A stretch of DNA of 64,000 bases, taken from positions 124,001 through 188,000 of the forward strand of contig NZ_LN776178.1 in assembly GCF_000827595.2 (NCBI RefSeq). Direction: 5' to 3'. Below, piece after piece: positions 58,002 through 64,000 of the stretch. Within the stretch, counting starts at the first letter, position 1, and the number at the start of each line of letters is the position of its first letter. The notes under the pieces were generated by a model. That model had not been told where the DNA came from and ran no database searches. It was given only the letters and a program-made list of their open reading frames with translations. The stretch is from Necropsobacter massiliensis (GTDB lineage Bacteria > Pseudomonadota > Gammaproteobacteria > Enterobacterales > Pasteurellaceae). Position numbers and translations under genes: made by a program.

Positions 58002-59417
58002 ATGAATACAAGAAAAGAAGTTGATTTACTGGGCGAACGTGATGTGCCGGCGGATGCCTATTGGGGGATTCACACCTTAAGAGCGGTGGAAAATTTTAAC
58101 ATTTCTAACATGAAGATTTCCGATATACCGGAATTTGTGCGCGGTATGGTGATGGTGAAAAAAGCCACCGCACTGGCTAATGGTGAATTGGGCGCGATTC
58201 CGGAAAAGATCGCCAAAGCCATTGTCAATGCCTGCGATGCGATTTTAGTTGATGGCAGATGTATGGATCAGTTCCCGTCTGATGTGTATCAGGGCGGGGC
58301 GGGAACTTCAGTGAATATGAACACCAATGAAGTGGTCGCCAACTTGGCGCTGGAAATTTTAGGGCATAAAAAAGGCGAATATCAGTATCTGAATCCGATG
58401 GATCATGTTAATGCCAGCCAATCCACCAATGATGCCTATCCGACCGGTTTCCGTATTGCGGTGTACAACAGCATCATGAATCTGGTTAGCGAAGTGTTGT
58501 ATTTGCAGCAAAGTTTTGAAAATAAAGCGAAAGAGTTCGCCAATGTACTAAAAATGGGACGTACGCAGCTACAGGATGCAGTGCCGATGACGGTGGGGCA
58601 AGAATTTCAAGCCTTTTCCGTGTTGCTGGACGAAGAAGTGCGCAATTTAAAACGTACCGCCGAATTGTTGCTGGAAGTAAATCTGGGCGCAACCGCCATC
58701 GGTACCGGATTAAATACCCCGCAAGGCTATTCCGAACTGGTGGTTAAACGTTTGTCGGAAGTCACCGGTCTGCCTTGTGTGAACGCCAGTAACCTAATCG
58801 AAGCCACCTCCGACTGCGGCGCTTATGTTATGGTGCATGGCGCGCTGAAACGTACCGCAGTGAAATTGTCTAAAGTCTGTAACGACTTGCGCTTATTGTC
58901 TTCCGGACCGCGCGCCGGGCTGAACGAAATCAATCTGCCGGAATTGCAGGCAGGTTCTTCTATTATGCCAGCGAAAGTCAATCCGGTTATTCCGGAAGTG
59001 GTTAATCAGGTTTGCTTTAAAGTGATCGGTAACGACACCACCGTCACCTTTGCGGCGGAAGCGGGACAATTGCAGTTAAATGTAATGGAACCGGTGATCG
59101 GGCAGGCAATGTTTGAAAGTATCAGTATTTTAACCAATGCCTGTGTGAACCTGCGGGAAAAATGTATCGACGGCATTACCGTCAACAAAGAAGTGTGCGA
59201 AAACTATGTGTTTAATTCCATTGGTATCGTCACTTATCTGAATCCGTTTATCGGTCACCATAACGGCGATATTGTTGGTAAAACCTGTGCCAAAACCGGT
59301 CGCAGCGTGCGTGAAGTGGTGCTGGAAATGGGGCTGTTAACCGAAGCGGAATTGGATGATATCCTTTCGGTAGAAAACCTGATGAACCCGACTTATAAGG
59401 CGAAACTGGCGAAATAA
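58002..59417 (+). CDS. aspA: Aspartate ammonia-lyase
   Basis: Converts aspartate to fumarate and ammonia, feeding fumarate respiration. It has 471 residues; the lyase signature [12 protein letters not shown] is present, with TGRSVRE near the C-terminus and [11 protein letters not shown]. Preceded by a CRP site. Confidence 0.97.
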   Translation: MNTRKEVDLLGERDVPADAYWGIHTLRAVENFNISNMKISDIPEFVRGMVMVKKATALANGELGAIPEKIAKAIVNACDAILVDGRCMDQFPSDVYQGGAGTSVNMNTNEVVANLALEILGHKKGEYQYLNPMDHVNASQSTNDAYPTGFRIAVYNSIMNLVSEVLYLQQSFENKAKEFANVLKMGRTQLQDAVPMTVGQEFQAFSVLLDEEVRNLKRTAELLLEVNLGATAIGTGLNTPQGYSELVVKRLSEVTGLPCVNASNLIEATSDCGAYVMVHGALKRTAVKLSKVCNDLRLLSSGPRAGLNEINLPELQAGSSIMPAKVNPVIPEVVNQVCFKVIGNDTTVTFAAEAGQLQLNVMEPVIGQAMFESISILTNACVNLREKCIDGITVNKEVCENYVFNSIGIVTYLNPFIGHHNGDIVGKTCAKTGRSVREVVLEMGLLTEAELDDILSVENLMNPTYKAKLAK

Positions 59418-59436
59418 GTCTATTGAATACTAAATT

Positions 59437-59470
59437 AACGGGAATCGGCGCGGGTCGGTTCCCGTTTTGT
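59437..59470 (+). terminator. Terminator after aspA
   Basis: AACGGGAA / TTCCCGTT stem with a 14-nt loop and T-rich tail. Confidence 0.85.
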
Positions 59471-59569
59471 TTGCTTGAAACGGTGAAAAAATCGACCGCA
59501 CTTTTAGTCGTGCACAGATTGGGATATAATGAGCCGTTTTCAGCAACCGATTAAAACAAAGGAATTATT

Positions 59570-60427
59570 ATGCAAAATCCAAAAGACGACGTGCTTTATG
59601 CACCGATTGAGTGGGTGGATTGCAGCCACGGCTATACAGATATTTTTTATCACAAATCTGCCGATGGCATTGCCAAAATCACGATTAACCGCCCGCAGGT
59701 GCGCAATGCGTTTCGTCCGCAGACTGTGAAAGAAATGATTCGGGCGTTTGCTGATGCGCGCTTTGATGAAAAAATCGGTGTGATCGTGTTAACCGGAGAA
59801 GGGGAAAAAGCCTTCTGTTCCGGCGGGGATCAGAAAGTACGCGGCGATTACGGCGGTTATAAAGACGAAAGCGGCGTACATCACCTGAATGTGCTGGATT
59901 TTCAGCGAGATATTCGCAGCTGTCCGAAGCCGGTGGTGGCGATGGTCGCAGGCTATGCGATCGGCGGCGGGCATGTGCTGCATATGTTGTGTGATTTGAC
60001 GATTGCCGCGGATAACGCCGTTTTCGGGCAGACCGGACCGAAAGTGGGCTCTTTCGACGGCGGTTGGGGGGCCAGCTATATGGCGCGCATTGTCGGACAG
60101 AAAAAAGCGCGCGAAATCTGGTTTTTATGCCGTCAGTATAATGCGCAGGAAGCACTGGATATGGGTTTGGTCAATACCGTTGTGCCTTATGCGCAACTGG
60201 AAAAGGAAACCGTACGCTGGTGTCGCGAAATGCTACGCAACAGCCCGATTGCCTTGCGTTGCCTGAAAGCTGCATTGAATGCCGATTGCGACGGTCAGGC
60301 CGGTTTGCAGGAACTGGCGGGCAACGCGACAATGTTGTTTTATATGACCGAAGAAGGTCAGGAAGGACGCAATGCTTTCAATGAAAAACGGGCGCCGGAT
60401 TTCAGCAAGTTTAAACGTAATCCGTAG
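59570..60427 (+). CDS. menB: 1,4-dihydroxy-2-naphthoyl-CoA synthase
   Basis: Crotonase-fold enzyme that closes the naphthoquinone ring in menaquinone synthesis. It has 285 residues: [11 protein letters not shown] (oxyanion), [20 protein letters not shown] and the catalytic Asp region [14 protein letters not shown]. An AAGGA site precedes the ATG and a TATAAT lies at 59524. Confidence 0.97.
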   Translation: MQNPKDDVLYAPIEWVDCSHGYTDIFYHKSADGIAKITINRPQVRNAFRPQTVKEMIRAFADARFDEKIGVIVLTGEGEKAFCSGGDQKVRGDYGGYKDESGVHHLNVLDFQRDIRSCPKPVVAMVAGYAIGGGHVLHMLCDLTIAADNAVFGQTGPKVGSFDGGWGASYMARIVGQKKAREIWFLCRQYNAQEALDMGLVNTVVPYAQLEKETVRWCREMLRNSPIALRCLKAALNADCDGQAGLQELAGNATMLFYMTEEGQEGRNAFNEKRAPDFSKFKRNP

Positions 60428-60495
60428 TGGATTAATCATATAACGGGGTGGAAGTGTCCACCCTTTATTTCAGTACGGCCAAGATAAGTAAGACA

Positions 60496-61500
60496 ATGAC
60501 AGTGCGTGAATATCATCTTTATCAATACTCAATTCCGGTGGACAGCCAACTCATTTTGCGTAACCGTTTTTTAAAACGGCGCGAGGGGTTGTTGGTGCAG
60601 GTGAAATGCGGTGAGAATGAAGGTTGGGGCGAAATTGCGCCGTTGCCGGAGTTTAGCCAAGAAACGCTGGAAATGGCACGAAAACAGACCGCACTTTGGT
60701 TAACAAACTGGGATGCAGCGCGCAGCAAAAATGAAAAGCTCTCTTTAGACGGATTGTATCCTTCCGTGGCATTCGGTTTAAGTTGCGCCTTTGCCGAGCT
60801 GAAAGGCACCTTAATGCGCGAGGGTAATTATCAGGTCGCACCGTTATGTTACGGCGATCCCGATGAACTGTATGAACCGCTTAACCGAATGCAGGGCGAA
60901 AAAGTGGCGAAAATTAAAGTCGGCATGTATGAAGCCAATCGTGACGGCATGATTACGGATATGCTGCTGGAGGCGATTCCCGATTTGTGTTTGCGTCTGG
61001 ATGCCAATCGCAGCTGGACGCCAGCAAAAGCGCTGTTATTTGCCAAATATGTGAAACCGGAACATCGCAGCCGGATTCAGTTTTTGGAAGAACCTTGCAA
61101 AACCCGTGAAGAAAGTCGTCAATTCGCCCGCGAAAGCGGTATTGCTATTGCGTGGGACGAATCTGTGCGCGAACCGGATTTTTGCGTAGCAGCGGAACCG
61201 AATGTGGCGGCGATTATTATTAAACCTACGTTAGTCGGTTCGCTGCAACGTTGTGTCGCGTTAATTGAACAGGCACAGCGCCAAGGGCTGAAAGCGGTGA
61301 TCAGCTCATCAATTGAAAGCAGTCTGGGGCTAACGCAATTGGCTCGCATCGCGCAGCAATATACACCGCATGTGACACCGGGGCTGGATACGTTAAGTTT
61401 AATGGATTATCAGGTAATGCGCGAATGGCAAGGATCGAATTTGCCGTTGGTGGGGCTTGAATCGACGTTTATTACTGAGGTTGAAATTCCGCGCGGGTAA
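60496..61500 (+). CDS. menC: o-Succinylbenzoate synthase
   Basis: Enolase-superfamily dehydratase of menaquinone synthesis. It has 334 residues from ATG 60496; a GTG at 60448 is in frame but has no support. The first catalytic Lys is in AKIKVGMYE, metal ligands in [16 protein letters not shown] and IAWDES, and the second Lys in [11 protein letters not shown]. It follows menB after 68 bp. Confidence 0.95.
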   Translation: MTVREYHLYQYSIPVDSQLILRNRFLKRREGLLVQVKCGENEGWGEIAPLPEFSQETLEMARKQTALWLTNWDAARSKNEKLSLDGLYPSVAFGLSCAFAELKGTLMREGNYQVAPLCYGDPDELYEPLNRMQGEKVAKIKVGMYEANRDGMITDMLLEAIPDLCLRLDANRSWTPAKALLFAKYVKPEHRSRIQFLEEPCKTREESRQFARESGIAIAWDESVREPDFCVAAEPNVAAIIIKPTLVGSLQRCVALIEQAQRQGLKAVISSSIESSLGLTQLARIAQQYTPHVTPGLDTLSLMDYQVMREWQGSNLPLVGLESTFITEVEIPRG

Positions 61501-61621
61501 TTGCGCTGCGTTTTTGGCACAAGCCAACAGCAAAGCGAATTGGTTTGACCACAGGTTATTGTACTGCGGTTTTTTTAAAAACCGCTATAATGCAGGCTAT
61601 TGAAAGAAAAAGGATAGAATT

Positions 61622-62083
61622 ATGGCGCAATCTGCACGGATTTTGTTATTAAACGGTCCGAATTTGAATATGTTGGGCAAACGCGAACCCCATCATTACG
61701 GCAGCATGAGTTTAGCGGCAATTGAACGCCGTATGCAGGAAATTGCCACGCATAATCAGGTGGAATTGCAGTGTTTTCAGGCAAATAGTGAAGAAAAACT
61801 GATTGAGCGTATTCACCGCAGTTTTGGTCAAATTGATTTTATTCTTATTAACCCGGCGGCTTATACGCACACCAGCGTGGCATTGCGCGATGCGTTGCTG
61901 GCAGTTGCGATTCCGTTTGTTGAGATTCATTTATCCAATATTCATAAGCGCGAACCGTTTCGCCATCATTCCTATTTCAGTGATGTTGCCGAAGGGGTAA
62001 TTTGCGGGCTGGGCGCGCTGGGTTATGAATTTGCACTGCATTATGCGCTGGATTATTTGGCAAAAAAGCCGAAATTAGCCTGA
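61622..62083 (+). CDS. aroQ: Type II 3-dehydroquinate dehydratase
   Basis: Shikimate pathway enzyme, 153 residues. The N-terminal [20 protein letters not shown] holds the active-site Arg and Tyr; [17 protein letters not shown] and [17 protein letters not shown] complete the site. It lies before accBC, as in other gamma-proteobacteria. Confidence 0.97.
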   Translation: MAQSARILLLNGPNLNMLGKREPHHYGSMSLAAIERRMQEIATHNQVELQCFQANSEEKLIERIHRSFGQIDFILINPAAYTHTSVALRDALLAVAIPFVEIHLSNIHKREPFRHHSYFSDVAEGVICGLGALGYEFALHYALDYLAKKPKLA

Positions 62084-62164
62084 ATTTTAACGCATTTAAC
62101 AGAATTTTGTCGCCAACAGCGTGATTTTCAGGTAATCTCTCGGGCGGAATTACATTTTAACCCT

Positions 62165-62205
62165 CCGCACTTTTATCAATTTGCCTATGTGAGCAAAAAG
62201 TGCGG
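62165..62205. terminator. Uptake-signal pair between aroQ and accB
   Basis: CCGCACTTTT (62165-62174) faces AAAAGTGCGG (62196-62205), a 10-bp stem 80 bp after aroQ. Confidence 0.65.
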
Positions 62206-62235
62206 TCGAATTTTTTAGTATTTCAGGAAATCGTT

Positions 62236-62694
62236 ATGGACATTCGTAAAATTAAAAAACTGATTGAATTGGTGGAAGAATCGGGCATTATGGAGCTTGA
62301 AATTTCCGAAGGTGAAGAATCCGTTCGTATTAATCGCGGGGCGCCAGCGGCAACTGCGCTGCAATATACCGTTCCTGCGGCACCGGTTGCAGCGCCGTCA
62401 GCACCTGCGGTTACCGCGCCGAGCGCACCAACGCCTGCACCGGCTGCGGATGAATTATCTGGGCATATCGTGCGCTCACCGATGGTGGGCACTTTCTATC
62501 GCAGTCCTAGCCCGGACGCCAAAGTGTTTGTTGAGCTTGGTCAAACCGTCAAAATTGGTGATGCGCTGTGTATCGTTGAAGCGATGAAAATGATGAACCG
62601 TATTGAAGCCGACAAAGCGGGTGTGGTGAAAGCCATTTTAGTCAATGACGGCGAACCGGTCGAATTTGACGAACCGTTAATCGTAATCGAATAA
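62236..62694 (+). CDS. accB: Biotin carboxyl carrier protein of acetyl-CoA carboxylase
   Basis: Carries biotin for malonyl-CoA formation. It has 152 residues from ATG 62236: N-terminal domain, an Ala/Pro-rich linker (about 40-75) and the biotinyl domain with EAMKMMN, where the lysine is biotinylated. The frame extends 12 codons upstream without a ribosome site. Operon with accC. Confidence 0.97.
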   Translation: MDIRKIKKLIELVEESGIMELEISEGEESVRINRGAPAATALQYTVPAAPVAAPSAPAVTAPSAPTPAPAADELSGHIVRSPMVGTFYRSPSPDAKVFVELGQTVKIGDALCIVEAMKMMNRIEADKAGVVKAILVNDGEPVEFDEPLIVIE

Positions 62695-62707
62695 TCCTGT
62701 CTTGTGT

Positions 62708-62724
62708 GGGGCGCTTGGCGCCCC
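62708..62724 (+). promoter_or_regulatory. GC-rich hairpin between accB and accC
   Basis: GGGGCGC-TTG-GCGCCCC, a 7-bp stem with no T run. It may set the accB:accC ratio by RNA stability rather than end transcription. Confidence 0.45.
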
Positions 62725-62751
62725 GCAATAATATGCTAAGAGTACATTCTT

Positions 62752-64000
62752 ATGTTAGAAAAAGTTGTTATTGCCAACCGCGGCGAAATCGCATTACGTA
62801 TTCTGCGCGCCTGCAAAGAGCTTGGCATTAAAACCGTCGCGGTACATTCTACCGCAGACCGTGAGCTGAAACACGTTTTACTTGCGGATGAAACGGTTTG
62901 TATCGGGCCTGCACCTTCTGCAAAAAGTTACCTGAATATTCCGGCGATTATCGCCGCCGCCGAAGTGACCGGTGCCGATGCCATTCATCCGGGCTATGGT
63001 TTTTTATCGGAAAACGCCGATTTTGCCGAGCAGGTGGAACGTTCCGGTTTTATTTTTATCGGTCCGACCGCTGATGTGATCCGCCTAATGGGCGATAAAG
63101 TGTCTGCCATTCATGCCATGAAAAAAGCCGGTGTGCCTTGCGTGCCGGGGTCTGACGGTCCGGTGGGAACCGATATGGCGAAAAATAAAGAAATTGCCAA
63201 ACGTATCGGTTATCCGGTTATTATTAAAGCTTCCGGCGGCGGCGGTGGACGCGGCATGCGCGTGGTACGCAGCGAAAGTGCGCTGGAAGAATCCATTGCG
63301 ATGACCAAAGCGGAAGCCAAAGCGGCATTTAATAATGATATGGTGTATATGGAAAAATATCTGGAAAATCCGCGTCATGTGGAAATTCAGATATTGGCGG
63401 ATACCCACGGCAATGCGGTGTATCTGGCCGAACGCGACTGTTCCATGCAACGCCGTCATCAGAAAGTGGTGGAAGAAGCGCCGGCGCCGGGTATTTCCGA
63501 ACAAGTACGGCGCGACATCGGTTCCCGCTGTGCCAAAGCTTGTGTAGAGATCGGCTATCGCGGGGCGGGTACCTTTGAGTTCCTGTATGAAAACGGTGAG
63601 TTCTATTTTATCGAAATGAATACTCGTATTCAGGTGGAACATCCAGTGACCGAAATGATCACCGGTGTGGATTTAGTTAAAGAACAGCTGCGTATTGCCG
63701 CCGGTTTGCCGATTTCCTTTAAGCAGGAAGATATTAAAGTAAAAGGTCATGCGATCGAGTGTCGAATTAACGCCGAAGATCCGAACACTTTCCTGCCGTC
63801 GCCGGGTAAAGTGACGCATCTGCATTCACCGGGCGGTTTAGGCGTACGTTGGGATTCCCATGTGTATGCCGGTTATACTGTCCCACCGCATTATGATTCT
63901 ATGATTGCGAAACTGATCACTTACGGCGATACCCGTGAAGTGGCGATTCGTCGCATGCAAAATGCGTTGGCAGAAACGATTATCAGCGGAATCAAAACCA
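62752..64000 (+). CDS. accC: Biotin carboxylase, 3' end beyond window
   Basis: ATP-dependent carboxylation of biotin on AccB. 416 codons are in the window (about 448 expected). It begins [20 protein letters not shown]; the glycine-rich ATP loop is [14 protein letters not shown], with [15 protein letters not shown] and [16 protein letters not shown]. The frame is open to the last base. Confidence 0.98.
   Translation, partial: MLEKVVIANRGEIALRILRACKELGIKTVAVHSTADRELKHVLLADETVCIGPAPSAKSYLNIPAIIAAAEVTGADAIHPGYGFLSENADFAEQVERSGFIFIGPTADVIRLMGDKVSAIHAMKKAGVPCVPGSDGPVGTDMAKNKEIAKRIGYPVIIKASGGGGGRGMRVVRSESALEESIAMTKAEAKAAFNNDMVYMEKYLENPRHVEIQILADTHGNAVYLAERDCSMQRRHQKVVEEAPAPGISEQVRRDIGSRCAKACVEIGYRGAGTFEFLYENGEFYFIEMNTRIQVEHPVTEMITGVDLVKEQLRIAAGLPISFKQEDIKVKGHAIECRINAEDPNTFLPSPGKVTHLHSPGGLGVRWDSHVYAGYTVPPHYDSMIAKLITYGDTREVAIRRMQNALAETIISGIKT

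Overview
The window is chromosomal DNA from a gamma-proteobacterium of the family Pasteurellaceae. The strongest sign is the Haemophilus-type DNA uptake signal (core AAGTGCGGT), which is scattered through the sequence and often occurs as inverted pairs just after genes. Gene content and order agree: lexA/plsB, ffh/ypjD/corB, groESL/fxsA/aspA, ftsB/ispD, a nan operon with SiaR, and menBC. I cannot fix the genus from sequence alone.

Layout. 1-6981: housekeeping block (partial lexA with two SOS boxes, plsB, ffh, ypjD, corB). 7096-10908: Fur-type iron uptake block, a FetA/FrpB-like TonB-dependent receptor followed by exbB-exbD-tonB; the receptor is out of frame with its signal peptide by one base in a poly-A run. 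11049-18542: a 7.5-kb integrated phage satellite between two 23-bp direct repeats, next to tRNA-Ala(GGC). 18652-26310: tRNA-Ala, gltX, three tRNA-Val(TAC), a GT32-like glycosyltransferase, and divergent argE / argCBH around a double ARG box. 26380-33354: a TetR regulator and a four-gene export operon (yhiI-rbbA-yhhJ type plus an outer-membrane channel). 33355-35221: a decayed stretch with two 158-bp MITE/REPIN-like repeats, gene remnants and a glutamine amidotransferase. 35222-47663: patatin-like lipoprotein, nlpD with a truncated N-terminal paralogue, yqaA-surE-truD-ispF, an emrR-emrAB plus KefB-like block that separates ispF from ispD, and ftsB. 47799-52664: SGNH hydrolase and sialic acid catabolism (nanE-nanK-nanQ-siaR-nanA). 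52753-64000: gdhA, a MarC protein, groESL with a sigma-32 promoter, fxsA, aspA, menB, menC, aroQ, accB and partial accC.

The most interesting part is the satellite. Its order (integrase, AlpA, RNA-immunity leader, Icd-like protein, a 106-residue ORF, D5/P4-type helicase) copies phage P4. Its leader holds a 77-nt antisense-RNA fold closed by a 16-bp stem, flanked by two 12-bp copies of a target sequence, with an intrinsic terminator between one target and the RNA: the seqA / CI / seqC logic of P4 and the C4 RNA of P1. Downstream of the helicase is a second tRNA-sized structured RNA with its own terminator, then a short structural operon: a Mor-family activator, a probable capsid protease/scaffold and a probable major capsid protein, with no terminase, portal or tail genes. 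A P4-like replicon that brings only a capsid protein and its maturation protein suggests a satellite that replaces, rather than remodels, part of the helper's head. Iteron-like CCACTTAA repeats at separate loci resemble the ori/crr pair of P4.

Start codons were reassigned where an upstream extension overlapped tRNAs, terminators or promoters, or where a clear ribosome binding site favoured an inner start. Functions are by recognition of motifs and family resemblance; no database search was run.
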